A DNA stretch of 46,159 bases from Nitrospira lenta. GTDB lineage: Bacteria; Nitrospirota; Nitrospiria; Nitrospirales; Nitrospiraceae. Positions 7,249 to 17,060 of this stretch are shown piece after piece (the first letter of the stretch is position 1; each line of letters opens with the position of its first letter). The stretch lies in assembly GCA_945865525.1 (NCBI GenBank), contig CAMBDY010000016.1, positions 1 through 46,159 on the forward strand, given 5' to 3'. Below the pieces are notes generated by a model. It saw only the letters and a program-made list of their open reading frames with translations. It did no database searches and was not told where the DNA came from. The position numbers and the translations under genes were made by a program.

Positions 7249-8744
7249 CGATGCAGAACACGGGGACGGTTGGACAGGATAGGGAATCGATGGGACTCTT
7301 TACGGTTGAAGAATTGCGGGAAGTCATCAGCGTAAAGATCCTCGCTGGCCGGGACGCGGTATCGGGGACGCGTCAGATCAGGCAGCTCAGCACGGATTCG
7401 CGATCGATTCGCCGCGGGGATATTTTTGTTGCGTTGCGAGGCGAGCAGTTCGACGGGCATGAGTTCGTCCCGGCGGTGCTGGCGAACGGCGCCGCTGGCG
7501 CGATCGTCCACGATGAATATAACTTGCCGCGCAGTTCCACGTTGGAACGGCTTTTTGAGGGACGGTCGGCCCCCTTTCTCTTGGGTGTACGGGACCCGCT
7601 GTTTGCCTACCAGCAGCTGGCGACCCATCATCGCAGCGGATTCGCGATCCCCGTGGTGGCGGTCACTGGCAGCAATGGCAAGACGACGACAAAAGATATG
7701 GTGGCGGCGGTGCTGGCGCAGCGATGGCGGACGCTGAAGACTGAGGGGAATTTCAACAATCGGATTGGTGTCCCCCATACCTTGTTCCGGCTCACCGCAT
7801 ACCATCAAGCCGCGGTCATCGAGATGGGGGTGGATCATCAGGGGCAGACGACCAGGCTCTGTGAGATTGTTCGCCCTACGGTCGGGTTGATCACCAATGT
7901 CGGACCCGATCATCTCGAATTCTTCAGGAGCATGGAAGGATCGATGCAGGCGAAGGCGGAACTATTAGAGATGCTTCCGGCCGATGGTACAGCGATTTTG
8001 AACGCGGACGATCCCTCCTTTGACTATCTCGCCGCGCGCGCACAATGCCGCGTCATGTCGTTCGGATTGTCAGCGCGGGCCAATGTCCATGCGAGTGAGG
8101 TGATGTTTGACGCCCGTGAGGGCACGACCTTCCGGTTGCATCTTCCAGGCAAGAGCCGTCCCGTAGCCGTCCGCATTAAGGTTCATGGAGCCCATAACGT
8201 AGCCAATGCACTTGCCGCTGCAGCAGTGGGCGCAGCATTGAACCTATCCGGTTCGATGATTGTCCAGGGACTGGGCCGATTCCGCCCTGCCGCAATGCGG
8301 TCGCAGGTGGTGACTCATCATGGCGTCGCTATCATCAACGATTGTTACAACGCCAACCCTGCGTCGATGGAAGCGGCGCTTCAGCTCTTGGCGCAGTGGA
8401 CTCCAGCGCGTGAACGGATTGCCGTCCTAGGAGACATGTTGGAGCTCGGTCCTGAGAGCCGTGCGATGCACCGAGGGGTCGGGGAGTTTCTTGCCGCCCA
8501 GGGTCTGTCGCGGCTGATCGCCTGTGGACCGCGCGGTCGGGACATGGCCGAGGGGGCGAGGCGCGGAGGGATGACCGATTCGCAGATCGAGGAAGTGACG
8601 GATGCGGTGGCGGCGGCTGATCGGCTCAAGAAGATTGTGCGGCAAGGCGATGTGGTGCTGGTGAAAGCCTCGCGCGGCATGAAGATGGAGCGGGTGGTCC
8701 AGGTTCTGACAGGAATGAGAGCGGTCATCAAGCAGGCATCCTGA
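7245..8744 (+). CDS. murF: UDP-MurNAc-tripeptide:D-Ala-D-Ala ligase
   Basis: MurF attaches D-Ala-D-Ala to the UDP-MurNAc-tripeptide, completing the cytoplasmic pentapeptide precursor. From ATG 7245 it has 499 residues. The N-terminal domain has LSTDSRSIRRGDIFVAL, the ATP loop is GSNGKTTTKD, and ERIAVLGDMLELG and INDCYNANPASM are typical of MurF. The chosen start overlaps the murE stop (ATGA). A second ATG at 7290 (MGLFTVEELREV) preceded by AGGATAGGG is an alternative start that would fit the family N-terminus slightly better. Confidence 0.95.
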   Translation: MTMQNTGTVGQDRESMGLFTVEELREVISVKILAGRDAVSGTRQIRQLSTDSRSIRRGDIFVALRGEQFDGHEFVPAVLANGAAGAIVHDEYNLPRSSTLERLFEGRSAPFLLGVRDPLFAYQQLATHHRSGFAIPVVAVTGSNGKTTTKDMVAAVLAQRWRTLKTEGNFNNRIGVPHTLFRLTAYHQAAVIEMGVDHQGQTTRLCEIVRPTVGLITNVGPDHLEFFRSMEGSMQAKAELLEMLPADGTAILNADDPSFDYLAARAQCRVMSFGLSARANVHASEVMFDAREGTTFRLHLPGKSRPVAVRIKVHGAHNVANALAAAAVGAALNLSGSMIVQGLGRFRPAAMRSQVVTHHGVAIINDCYNANPASMEAALQLLAQWTPARERIAVLGDMLELGPESRAMHRGVGEFLAAQGLSRLIACGPRGRDMAEGARRGGMTDSQIEEVTDAVAAADRLKKIVRQGDVVLVKASRGMKMERVVQVLTGMRAVIKQAS

Positions 8745-8806
8745 GGAGTGAGCGTTTCGTGGGCGTGGGTATCGGTCTAATTCATTTTCATTGAGGTGCA
8801 GGCGGC

Positions 8807-9883
8807 ATGTTTTATAACTGGCTCTATCCCTTTCATGCCGAATACTCCTTTCTGAACGTCTTTCGGTATTTGAGCTTCCGTATCATCTATGCCGCAGTGA
8901 CGGCATTTTTAATTGCGTTCGTTCTAGCGCCCTGGGTGATCCGGAAGCTGCAAGAAATTAAGTTGGGTCAACGCATTCGCGATGACGGGCCCAAAAGCCA
9001 TCTAGCCAAGAGCGGGACGCCTACTATGGGAGGCGTGCTCATCATTTTTGCGGTGTTGCTCTCGACGCTTCTCTGGGCCGATATCTCGCGGGCGTATGTA
9101 TGGTTGGTGCTTGCTGCTACGGTGGGGTTCGGGGCGATCGGATTTGTGGACGACTATCTCAAGTTCGTCAAGGCGCAGTCGACGGGCCTCACGGCGGGGC
9201 AGAAATTTACGGCGCAAATCGTGTTGGCCACGGCGATCGCGGTCGCCCTCTATTTCCTACCTGGGTATACGACTAAGCTCAGCATCCCCTTCTTCAAGAA
9301 TTTCGTTCCGGATCTCGGCTGGGGCTATATCGTCTTTGCCGTTCTGGTCATTGTCGGGAGCTCCAACGCCGTCAATCTGACCGACGGGCTGGATGGATTG
9401 GTGATCGGGCCGGTCATGATCGCAGCCCTGGCCTATACGATCGTGGCCTATATTACTGGTCATCGTGTCATGTCGGACTATTTACTCATTCCACACATCG
9501 AAGGTGCGGGGGAATTGGCGGTCTTCACCGCCTCGATCTTCGGGGCGAGTCTGGGATTCCTCTGGTTCAATGCCTATCCGGCTACCGTATTCATGGGCGA
9601 TGTCGGGTCGCTTCCGCTGGGGGCGGCGCTGGGTACGGTCGCCGTGATCAGCAAGCACGAGCTCCTCCTCCTCATGGTCGGCGGGGTATTTGTTATCGAA
9701 GCGGTCTCGGTCATTTTCCAGGTCGCGTCATTCAAGTCGCGTGGGAAGCGCATTTTTCTCATGGCGCCGATCCATCATCATTTTGAGATGAAGGGATGGG
9801 AGGAGCCGAAGATCGTGGCACGGTTGTGGATTATCGCCATTTTGTTGGCTTTGTTGAGCTTGAGCACCTTAAAGCTCCGGTGA
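8807..9883 (+). CDS. mraY: Phospho-MurNAc-pentapeptide transferase
   Basis: MraY transfers phospho-MurNAc-pentapeptide to undecaprenyl phosphate, forming lipid I in the inner membrane. The 358-residue protein is polytopic with about ten hydrophobic segments. Diagnostic motifs are GTPTMGG, the Mg-binding [15 protein letters not shown], the [15 protein letters not shown] loop and the cytoplasmic [12 protein letters not shown]. The ATG at 8807 has GAGGTG about 10 bases upstream. A 62-base gap separates it from murF, one of the wider gaps in this part of the cluster. Confidence 0.97.
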   Translation: MFYNWLYPFHAEYSFLNVFRYLSFRIIYAAVTAFLIAFVLAPWVIRKLQEIKLGQRIRDDGPKSHLAKSGTPTMGGVLIIFAVLLSTLLWADISRAYVWLVLAATVGFGAIGFVDDYLKFVKAQSTGLTAGQKFTAQIVLATAIAVALYFLPGYTTKLSIPFFKNFVPDLGWGYIVFAVLVIVGSSNAVNLTDGLDGLVIGPVMIAALAYTIVAYITGHRVMSDYLLIPHIEGAGELAVFTASIFGASLGFLWFNAYPATVFMGDVGSLPLGAALGTVAVISKHELLLLMVGGVFVIEAVSVIFQVASFKSRGKRIFLMAPIHHHFEMKGWEEPKIVARLWIIAILLALLSLSTLKLR

Positions 9884-9890
9884 GGGCGTA

Positions 9891-11297
9891 GTGGGAGTCG
9901 GCTCAGTGAAACTTGCGGGAGCCAAAGTCACTGTGATGGGACTGGCGAGAAGCGGTGTGGCGGCTTGCCGCCTGCTCCAGGCTGCCGGGGCGCAGGTCAC
10001 GGTGGCAGATCAGAAGGAGCCAGAAGAATTGACGTCGATTCTTGGTTCCATCGATCGCGCGCGCGTCGGCGTGACGGTCGGGGCTCAGTACGAATCGTCG
10101 CTTGAGGTGGCGGAGCTGGTGGTGATCAGTCCGGGAGTGCCGTCTCGATTGGCCTCGCTTGAAACAGCGCGTCGGCGTGGAGTGAAGGTGATCGGCGAAT
10201 TGGAGTTGGCCTCGCAATTTATTCGAAGTCCGATTCTGGCCATCACCGGGACCAACGGCAAGAGTACGACGGTGACCTTGATCGGTAAATTTCTGATGGA
10301 GAGCGGCAAGCGTGCATTCGTTGGCGGGAATTTAGGTACGGCCTTGAGCGAGGCAGCGCTGGAAGATTTCCGCGCCCAGCTTGAAGGGAAGCCAAGTCCG
10401 TACGACTACGTCGTCGTGGAGGTCTCCAGCTTCCAGATGGAAACGATCGACCAATTCCATCCCTGGGTCGCGACCCTGCTCAATGTGACGGTGGACCATC
10501 AGGACCGGTATGAGTCGCTGGACGATTATGTCGCGGCGAAACAGCGGATCTTCGAGAATCAAGTCGCGTCGGACTTCGCTCTGTTCAACCTCGACGATGA
10601 CCGTGTGGCCTCGTTGCGGCATCGTGTGGCGGCTAGACGGCTGGGGTTTACGAGTCGGTCCACGCTCGGCGCTGATCTGTCCGGGGGAACCTATCTCGAG
10701 GGAGACTGGATTGTGACGACAGTCACAGGGGTTCGGCTGGAGATTTGCCGCAGAAGCGAGATCCGCATCATCGGGAATCACAATGTGCAGAACGTTATGG
10801 CGGCGGTGACCAATGCGGTGTTGTGCGGCTGTCCCCTTGAGGTGATCCGGCGAGTCCTCGCGACGTTTCCCGGACTGGAGCATGCGTTAGAGATTGTTCG
10901 TGAGTGGCGAGGAGTTCGGTTCGTCAACGATTCGAAGGGTACGAACGTCGATGCCACACTCAAGGCACTGGAGAGTATCGATCAACCAATTTGTCTCATT
11001 GCCGGAGGCCGGGATAAGGGTGGCGACTTTTCGCGGCTGGCTCAGGTGGTCGACCGAAGGGTGAAGCGCGTGATTCTGATTGGAGAAGCGGCGCCGCTGT
11101 TGCGACGGGCTTGGGAAGGAGTTGCCACGATGATTGACGCGGACAGCTTGCAGGAGGCCGTGGATTGCGCGGCGCAGGGGGCGGAGTCCGGCGATGTCGT
11201 GTTGTTGTCTCCGTGCTGTGCCAGTTTCGACATGTTTACGGACTATCAAGACCGCGGTCGTCAATTTAAGACATTGGTTCATGCCTTACCGGCGTAA
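9891..11297 (+). CDS. murD: UDP-MurNAc-L-alanine:D-glutamate ligase
   Basis: MurD adds D-Glu to UDP-MurNAc-L-Ala. The 468-residue product begins at GTG 9891, seven bases after mraY, behind GAGGG (9882-9886); a second GTG at 9906 (VKLAGAKV) is possible. The N-terminal Rossmann part reads [17 protein letters not shown], the ATP loop is [18 protein letters not shown] and the DHQDRY metal-site region are present, and [13 protein letters not shown] with [12 protein letters not shown] are characteristic MurD blocks. All expected catalytic regions are intact. Confidence 0.95.
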   Translation: MGVGSVKLAGAKVTVMGLARSGVAACRLLQAAGAQVTVADQKEPEELTSILGSIDRARVGVTVGAQYESSLEVAELVVISPGVPSRLASLETARRRGVKVIGELELASQFIRSPILAITGTNGKSTTVTLIGKFLMESGKRAFVGGNLGTALSEAALEDFRAQLEGKPSPYDYVVVEVSSFQMETIDQFHPWVATLLNVTVDHQDRYESLDDYVAAKQRIFENQVASDFALFNLDDDRVASLRHRVAARRLGFTSRSTLGADLSGGTYLEGDWIVTTVTGVRLEICRRSEIRIIGNHNVQNVMAAVTNAVLCGCPLEVIRRVLATFPGLEHALEIVREWRGVRFVNDSKGTNVDATLKALESIDQPICLIAGGRDKGGDFSRLAQVVDRRVKRVILIGEAAPLLRRAWEGVATMIDADSLQEAVDCAAQGAESGDVVLLSPCCASFDMFTDYQDRGRQFKTLVHALPA

Positions 11298-11328
11298 CGT
11301 GTAGGCAAGGGAGGGGCAGTTCTGAGTA

Positions 11329-12525
11329 ATGGGGTATCGATCAGCGGGGACCTTGGCTCTTCCATGGTCTCAGACCAACCAACGATCGGGCAAGCAGCGG
11401 GTGGCGGCGGACTACACGCTCCTGGCCGTCACCATGACCCTGGCCCTGGTGGGGCTGGTCATGGTGTTCAGCGCGAGCGCCATTGTGGCGGGCAACCGGT
11501 TTCACGATTCTGGATTTTTCCTGAAGCGGCAGGTCGCCTGGCTCGCTTTTGGCTTTCTCTTAATGCATCTGACGTCGCGCATCGATTATACGCTGTGGAA
11601 GAAGCTCTCCATGCCGATGTTGCTTTGCATGCTACTGCTGCTGGTGATGGTGCTGATACCCGGGATTGGTGTGGTGGCCAAGGGGGCACGGCGCTGGTTG
11701 CGGTTGGGGCCGATTTCGATGCAGCCGGCGGAAATGGTCAAGCTAGTCGTGGTTATTTATATGGCGGCCTATCTCGCCAGAAAAGGAGACAAGATCGCGT
11801 CATTTCGCGAGGGCCTGTTACCAGCTCTGATCGTGCTCGGACTGCTGAGCGGGCTGGTCTTGCTCGAACCGGATCTTGGGACGGTCGTGGTGATGGGACT
11901 GGTGACGATCGGGCTCTGTTTCCTTGCTGGCGCGCGTCTGTCCCATCTCTCGGCGCTGGCTCTTTGCGCCATTCCGGTCGTCATGGTGCTGGCCCTAGGG
12001 TCCAGTTATCGGCGACAACGGCTTATGACTTTTTTGGATCCCTGGAAGGAAGCGTCGGCTGCCGGGTTTCAAATTACGCAGTCCTTCCTAGCCTTCGGCA
12101 GCGGTGGGCCCTTCGGAGTCGGGTTAGGCGAGGGCAAGCAGAAACTGTACTTTCTCCCAGAGGCGCATACGGATTTTGTGTTGTCGTTGGTCGGGGAAGA
12201 ACTGGGGCTCATGGGGACTGTGATCGTGGTCCTGCTTTTTGCAGCGTTCGTTTGGCGGGGCTTTCAGATCGCCGCGCGTGCACGGGTCCCGTTCGGTCGG
12301 CATCTGGGCATGGGCATTACCCTCTTGATTGGTGGTCAGGCCTTGGTGAATGCGGCGGTGGTGACAGGGCTCTTGCCGACGAAAGGGCTGACCTTACCGT
12401 TCGTCAGCTACGGGGGCTCATCGCTCGTGGTCAGTCTGATTGGTGTGGGGATCTTGCTCAACATCTCTCGGGACCGGCATGCAGGCGACTTGCGCGGTGG
12501 ACAGGGTGGATCGGATTACGCATGA
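11329..12525 (+). CDS. ftsW: Peptidoglycan glycosyltransferase (SEDS family)
   Basis: FtsW is the division-specific SEDS polymerase, working with FtsI at the septum. The 398-residue protein has about ten membrane segments, starting after a 30-residue cytoplasmic N-terminus. Family markers are FSASAIVAGNRF, QPAEMVKLVVVIYMA, LLEPDLGTVVVM, GLGEGKQKLYFLPEAHTDF and the C-terminal SYGGSSLVVSLIGVGILL. The extracellular-loop stretch GLGEGKQKLYFLPEAHTD carries the catalytic Asp region of SEDS proteins. It has a good ribosome-binding site (GGGAGGGG, 11309-11316). Its last bases overlap the murG start (ATGA). Confidence 0.95.
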   Translation: MGYRSAGTLALPWSQTNQRSGKQRVAADYTLLAVTMTLALVGLVMVFSASAIVAGNRFHDSGFFLKRQVAWLAFGFLLMHLTSRIDYTLWKKLSMPMLLCMLLLLVMVLIPGIGVVAKGARRWLRLGPISMQPAEMVKLVVVIYMAAYLARKGDKIASFREGLLPALIVLGLLSGLVLLEPDLGTVVVMGLVTIGLCFLAGARLSHLSALALCAIPVVMVLALGSSYRRQRLMTFLDPWKEASAAGFQITQSFLAFGSGGPFGVGLGEGKQKLYFLPEAHTDFVLSLVGEELGLMGTVIVVLLFAAFVWRGFQIAARARVPFGRHLGMGITLLIGGQALVNAAVVTGLLPTKGLTLPFVSYGGSSLVVSLIGVGILLNISRDRHAGDLRGGQGGSDYA

Positions 12526-13640
12526 CGATTGTCATTGCCGCAGGGGGAACCGGTGGTCATCTCTATCCGGCTGTGGCGTTGGCGCGAGAGTTTCTCCGGC
12601 GTGACCCCGTAACCGAGACGCTCTTCGTGGGGACTTTGCGGGGGTTGGAATCCAAGGTGCTGTCCCATGAGCGATTCGAGCTGGCACTGATCAGTGCGCA
12701 GCCTGTGATGGGCAAGGGGTTATTCGAGGCGGTGAGAGGCTTGTGCGTCTTGCCGAAAAGTTTGTGGCAGTGTTTGAAGATTTTGCGAACGAGACGGGCA
12801 GACCTAGTGATCGGGGTCGGTGGCTATGCCAGTCCAATGATGCTGCTAGCCGCAGCCTTGAGGGGGGTACCACGCGTGATTCTTGAGCCGAATGCACGTC
12901 CCGGTATGGCGAATAAGGTGGTGGGGCCCTTCGCGCAATTGGTGTTTCTCGGATTTGAATCGGCGGCTGCATCGTTCACTCGTTCTAAGGTGCGGGTGAC
13001 GGGGGTTCCGATTCGCAAGTCTTTTCTGGACTGTGTACCGCAGAGCCAGGAAAGCCAAAAGCGCTTCCATTTGTTGATTTTCGGCGGGAGTCAGGGGGCG
13101 AAGGCGATTAATACAGCGGTGATAGAAGGATTGCCAGAACTGATGGCGCAACTACCACAATTGACCGTCACCCATCAGACCGGCGAATCCGACCATGCGG
13201 AAGTGGTTGAAGCCTATCGCCGCGCCGGGATCACTGCTCACGTGAGGCCGTTTCTCTATGATATGCCCGCGGCGTTCCAGCAGGCCGATCTGGTGGTGGC
13301 GAGAGCCGGGGCCATGACGGTGGCAGAACTGACGACCTGTGGCAAGCCGGCGATTCTGATCCCCTTGCCGTCGGCTATCTATGATCACCAGATGCAGAAT
13401 GCCAAAGTGATGGAGGGGGCAGGGGCCGCCGTCGTCCTTCCGCAATCTGCGCTCACGGGCGCTACGCTAGCGCGCGCGGTGGTGGGGATTCTTGGAGATC
13501 CAGTGCGCGTGCAGGCAATGGGAGTGGCCAGTTTAGCGATGAGACGAACTGATGCAGCCGAGGTCATCGTGCGCGAATGCTACGCACTTATGGAGGGCCA
13601 TCATGATGTCAACCGGTCTCGTAGAGAGGCGGGAGTCTAA
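12522..13640 (+). CDS. murG: Lipid II synthase (UDP-GlcNAc transferase)
   Basis: MurG adds GlcNAc to lipid I on the cytoplasmic face of the membrane. The 372-residue product starts at ATG 12522, overlapping the ftsW stop; MTIVIAAGGTGGHLYPAVAL is the exact family N-terminus with the G-loop GGTGGH. Other markers are VGVGGYASPM, LEPNARPGMANK, FGGSQGAKAIN in the second G-loop, and the UDP-GlcNAc site RAGAMTVAEL followed by PLPSAIYDHQMQNA. The same frame is open for 1.1 kb further upstream through ftsW, but that part has no family features and the overlap start is clear. Confidence 0.96.
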   Translation: MTIVIAAGGTGGHLYPAVALAREFLRRDPVTETLFVGTLRGLESKVLSHERFELALISAQPVMGKGLFEAVRGLCVLPKSLWQCLKILRTRRADLVIGVGGYASPMMLLAAALRGVPRVILEPNARPGMANKVVGPFAQLVFLGFESAAASFTRSKVRVTGVPIRKSFLDCVPQSQESQKRFHLLIFGGSQGAKAINTAVIEGLPELMAQLPQLTVTHQTGESDHAEVVEAYRRAGITAHVRPFLYDMPAAFQQADLVVARAGAMTVAELTTCGKPAILIPLPSAIYDHQMQNAKVMEGAGAAVVLPQSALTGATLARAVVGILGDPVRVQAMGVASLAMRRTDAAEVIVRECYALMEGHHDVNRSRREAGV

Positions 13641-13707
13641 TGGTGCAGAGCAACGTGATGGGGGGCAAGTTTTACGTCTACCGGTCGGTGGAGTAAGGCG
13701 CGCGACC

Positions 13708-15099
13708 ATGTTTCGCAAGACGCAACAGATACATCTCGTGGGCATTGGCGGTTCGGGGATGAGTGGCATCGCCGAGGTGCTGTTGACCCTAGGCTACAAA
13801 GTAACGGGCTCCGATTTGCAAGCTTCCGATACAACGCGGCGATTGGAGGAGCTTGGTGGCTGCATCTTTGTGGGCCATCAGGAGTCGAATGTGGGGGAGG
13901 CGCAAGTGGTGGTCATCTCCTCCGCAGTCTCGGCCCAGAACCCTGAGGTAGTGGCGGCGAAGGCCAAACAGATTCCCGTGATCCCACGGGCGGAGATGCT
14001 GTCGGAGCTGATGCGGTTGAAATTTGGGGTCGCTATTGCCGGTGCCCATGGGAAGACCACGACGACATCGATGGTGGCCCATGTGCTGGCCCAGGGGGGC
14101 TTGGATCCCACTATGGTGATTGGGGGGAAGGTGAATGCGCTGGGGAGTCATGCCCGTCTTGGTCGTGGGGATCTCCTCGTAGCGGAAGCGGACGAGAGCG
14201 ACGGGTCGTTTCTCCGTCTATCTCCGACCATCGCCGCCGTCACGAATCTTGACCGAGAGCATCTCGAACATTACGGCAGCATGGAGCGCATCAGCGAATG
14301 CTTTCTCGAATTCATCAATAAGGTACCCTTCTATGGATTGTCGGTATTGTGTGCGGATGATGATCGGCTGCGGGGGCTATTTCCGAAGATCGTCAAACGC
14401 TATCAGACCTATGGGCTCAGTGAGCCGGATGGAGTGACGCCGGATTTCTTTGCAACGGGTATCAGCTTGAACCAATGGGGCGCTGAATTCCGGGCGCAGT
14501 TCCGCGGGCGCAACCTAGGTCCCTTCCGCTTGGCGGTGCCGGGTCGGCACAATGTCTCCAATGCGCTTGTTGCGATTGCGATCGGGGTCGAGTTGGATGT
14601 GCCGGTGGACCTGATTCGAAAGGCGCTGGCGTCCTACACGGGTGTGGAGCGGCGCTTCCATCTGCGAGGGGAAGTCAACGGGATCATGGTCGTGGACGAT
14701 TACGGGCACCATCCGACGGAGATTCATGCGACTCTGTCCGCGGCAAGGCAAGGCTGGGGGGACCGGCGGTTGGTGGTGGTGTTCCAGCCTCATCGGTATA
14801 CCCGGACGCGAGATCTGTTGGAGGATTTCGCGAAGGCCTTCGCGCAATCGGACGTGTTGTTTCTGACGGAAATTTATGCAGCCGGTGAGCAGCCCATTCC
14901 TGGAGTGTCCGGAGCCAAGCTGGCCGAGATCGTTCGTGCGGCGGGCCACCCCTCCGTGACCTTTGTGGAGAAGAAAGAGCAGCTGGTGGAGCAAGTCTTG
15001 CCCCATCTGACATCGGGGGATCTCGTTATTACTTTGGGGGCGGGGGATATTTGGAAGACGGGGCCAGGACTCTTGGCTCGTTTGACTTCTTCCGCATGA
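13708..15099 (+). CDS. murC: UDP-MurNAc:L-alanine ligase
   Basis: MurC adds the first stem residue, L-Ala, to UDP-MurNAc. From ATG 13708 the product has 463 residues and begins MFRKTQQIHLVGIGGSGMSG, the standard MurC start with the UDP-binding glycine loop. The frame extends upstream into murG (ATG near 13602), but that part looks non-conserved, and TAAGG about 10 bases before 13708 supports the later start. The ATP loop is GAHGKTTTT (112-120). EADESDGSFL and the VVDDYGHHPTEI block are diagnostic. The gap to murB is 4 bases. Confidence 0.93.
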   Translation: MFRKTQQIHLVGIGGSGMSGIAEVLLTLGYKVTGSDLQASDTTRRLEELGGCIFVGHQESNVGEAQVVVISSAVSAQNPEVVAAKAKQIPVIPRAEMLSELMRLKFGVAIAGAHGKTTTTSMVAHVLAQGGLDPTMVIGGKVNALGSHARLGRGDLLVAEADESDGSFLRLSPTIAAVTNLDREHLEHYGSMERISECFLEFINKVPFYGLSVLCADDDRLRGLFPKIVKRYQTYGLSEPDGVTPDFFATGISLNQWGAEFRAQFRGRNLGPFRLAVPGRHNVSNALVAIAIGVELDVPVDLIRKALASYTGVERRFHLRGEVNGIMVVDDYGHHPTEIHATLSAARQGWGDRRLVVVFQPHRYTRTRDLLEDFAKAFAQSDVLFLTEIYAAGEQPIPGVSGAKLAEIVRAAGHPSVTFVEKKEQLVEQVLPHLTSGDLVITLGAGDIWKTGPGLLARLTSSA

Positions 15100-15103
15100 T
15101 GCC

Positions 15104-16054
15104 ATGGCATTAGGTGGGGCGCGCGCAACGACAGCAGTGAGAAAGTCTGCGAGATTTACACAGGCGGATGTGCGGGCTGCGGTGGCAGGTCTTCGGGGCC
15201 CTGTGTTCTTTCAGGCTTCGTTGCGAGAGTACACCTCATTCAAGATCGGCGGGCCTGCAGATGTAGTCGTAGAACCTGCTGATATTGAGGATGTCTGTCT
15301 GGTCGTCCAGCAGGCACGCGCACGTAAGATCCCTCTATTTGTCGTGGGTGGAACGAATCTGCTCATCCGGGACGGAGGCATCCGCGGCATTGTGGTCAGC
15401 CTAGTGCGTCTGCGGGCCATCAAGGAAGAGCCGGGCCATGTTCTCTATGCCGAAGGGGGAGTGGGGATGCCGACGTTGATCGGCTACGCCATCAAACATT
15501 CTCTTGCAGGGCTGGAATGGGCGGCGGGTATTCCCGGAACGGTGGCTGGGTGTGTGGTGATGAATGCCGGCACGAAGCTTGGGGAAATGAAGGATACCGT
15601 CAAGGCGGTTCACATGGTCAATTTGAAAGGCCAGACCGTGGACCTAGAGGCGAGTCAAATTCCGTTTGAGTATCGCTGGGCGCGGTTGCCGCGCGGCATT
15701 GTCGTAGGGGTCTCACTCCAATTGAAGCCGGGAGTTCGGGTGGAGATGGAGAAGGTGGTGAAGGACTACCTCCACTATCGGGGGGATACACAACCGCTCG
15801 CGATGCCAAGCGCTGGCTGTGTGTTCAAGAATCCTCCGAACGATTCTGCCGGCCGACTGATTGAGACTGTGGGACTCAAGGGCGCTCGCGTCGGCGACGC
15901 AGAAGTCTCGACGAAACATGCCAATTTCATGGTGAACCGAGGACAGGCGCGCGCCGCGGATGTGATTGCCCTGATTGGAAAAGTCCGCACCACCATTCGC
16001 CGGCGGGTCGGCGTCCGGTTGGATCTTGAGCTGAAAATTGTAGGAGAGGCGTAG
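15104..16054 (+). CDS. murB: UDP-N-acetylenolpyruvoylglucosamine reductase
   Basis: MurB reduces UDP-GlcNAc-enolpyruvate to UDP-MurNAc with NADPH and bound FAD. The 316-residue protein shows NTSFKIGGPAD-like YTSFKIGGPADVVVEP, the FAD loop VGGGTNLLIRDGGIRG, AGIPGTVAGCVVMNAG and the C-terminal VNRGQARAADVIALI. In the proton-donor motif the usual Ser is Cys (PSAGCVFKNP, Cys239). The family knows Ser or Cys here, so activity is expected. An alternative start is the GTG at 15137. The first 20 residues are not conserved-looking. Confidence 0.93.
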   Translation: MALGGARATTAVRKSARFTQADVRAAVAGLRGPVFFQASLREYTSFKIGGPADVVVEPADIEDVCLVVQQARARKIPLFVVGGTNLLIRDGGIRGIVVSLVRLRAIKEEPGHVLYAEGGVGMPTLIGYAIKHSLAGLEWAAGIPGTVAGCVVMNAGTKLGEMKDTVKAVHMVNLKGQTVDLEASQIPFEYRWARLPRGIVVGVSLQLKPGVRVEMEKVVKDYLHYRGDTQPLAMPSAGCVFKNPPNDSAGRLIETVGLKGARVGDAEVSTKHANFMVNRGQARAADVIALIGKVRTTIRRRVGVRLDLELKIVGEA

Positions 16055-16058
16055 TTCG

Positions 16059-17060
16059 ATGCGCAATCTTCGTTCGACAAAGCGACCCCTGTTGACCCAC
16101 GCCCGCATTGGGGTGTTGATGGGTGGGCAATCGGCGGAGCGCGAGGTTTCCCTCCGGACCGGCGCCGCCGTGCATCGGTCGTTAGTGCGCTGCGGGTACG
16201 ATGCCGTAGCTATCGATGTCGGCCCGACGCTGGTTCAGGATTTGCGTAAGCAGAAGGTTGCGGTGGCGTTTCTCGCCTTGCATGGACCAGGGGGAGAAGA
16301 TGGCACGATTCAAGGATTTCTAGAAACGGTAGGGATCCCCTACACGGGTTCCAGCGTCCAGGCTAGCGCGATGGGCATGGATAAAGTGACAACGAAAACG
16401 CTCTTAGCCATGGCGCATATTCCTGTGCCGGCCGGCACGGTCGTGAAGCGAGGGAAGACCGTCTCGAGCGCTGCTCTATTGCGGACAGTGAAGTTGCGCT
16501 GGCCTGTGGTGGTAAAGCCGGCCTCGCAAGGGTCCACGATTGGTGTGACGATCGTGCGAAATCCATCGCAATGGGGTGCGGCGCTAGCGTTGGCTCATCA
16601 GTACGATACGGATGCGTTGGTTGAAGCCTATATTCCTGGGCATGAGGTGACAGTTTCAATTATCGGGCGACGCCAGGCGTCTCCATTAGTGCTACCCAGC
16701 GTGGAGATTGTGGCGCTGGGTGGGTTCTACGATTTTTCGGCAAAGTACGAAAAGGGGAAAACCCAGTATCTCTGTCCTGCGCCTTTGTCGGCATCGGTGA
16801 CCAAACAGATTCGGGCGCTGGCCTTGCGCACCTATGAGGTGCTGGGCTGTGAAGGGGCGGCCCGGGTCGACTTCCGAGTCACGCCGCGAGGACGTCCGTT
16901 CGTTTTAGAGATCAATACGGCACCGGGCATGACGGAGACGAGTCTACTACCGATGGCGGCGGCGAAGGCTAAGATCGAGTATGACGAGCTGACTGAATGG
17001 ATTCTGGAGTCGGCGTTCACGCGGCTAGACCGTTCGTCAGGGGCAGGAGGCACGTCATGA
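16059..17060 (+). CDS. ddl: D-alanine--D-alanine ligase
   Basis: Ddl makes the D-Ala-D-Ala dipeptide used by MurF, using ATP in an ATP-grasp fold. The 333-residue protein carries IGVLMGGQSAEREVSLRTG at the N-terminus, FLALHGPGGEDGTIQGFLE, the YTGSSVQASAMGMDK block, VVVKPASQGSTIGV and the metal-binding FVLEINTAPGMTETSLLPM. The N-terminal His/Glu/Ser positions are intact. ATG 16059 has GGAGAGG 11 bases upstream. The stop overlaps the ftsQ start (ATGA at 17057), which links precursor synthesis and division translationally. Confidence 0.95.
   Translation: MRNLRSTKRPLLTHARIGVLMGGQSAEREVSLRTGAAVHRSLVRCGYDAVAIDVGPTLVQDLRKQKVAVAFLALHGPGGEDGTIQGFLETVGIPYTGSSVQASAMGMDKVTTKTLLAMAHIPVPAGTVVKRGKTVSSAALLRTVKLRWPVVVKPASQGSTIGVTIVRNPSQWGAALALAHQYDTDALVEAYIPGHEVTVSIIGRRQASPLVLPSVEIVALGGFYDFSAKYEKGKTQYLCPAPLSASVTKQIRALALRTYEVLGCEGAARVDFRVTPRGRPFVLEINTAPGMTETSLLPMAAAKAKIEYDELTEWILESAFTRLDRSSGAGGTS

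Noticed and set aside
11364-12521. Open frame of 386 codons overlapping ftsW, in frame with murG
   Set aside because: It has no family features, lies wholly across ftsW in another frame, and murG has a clear start at 12522. Long shadow frames are common in G+C-rich genes.
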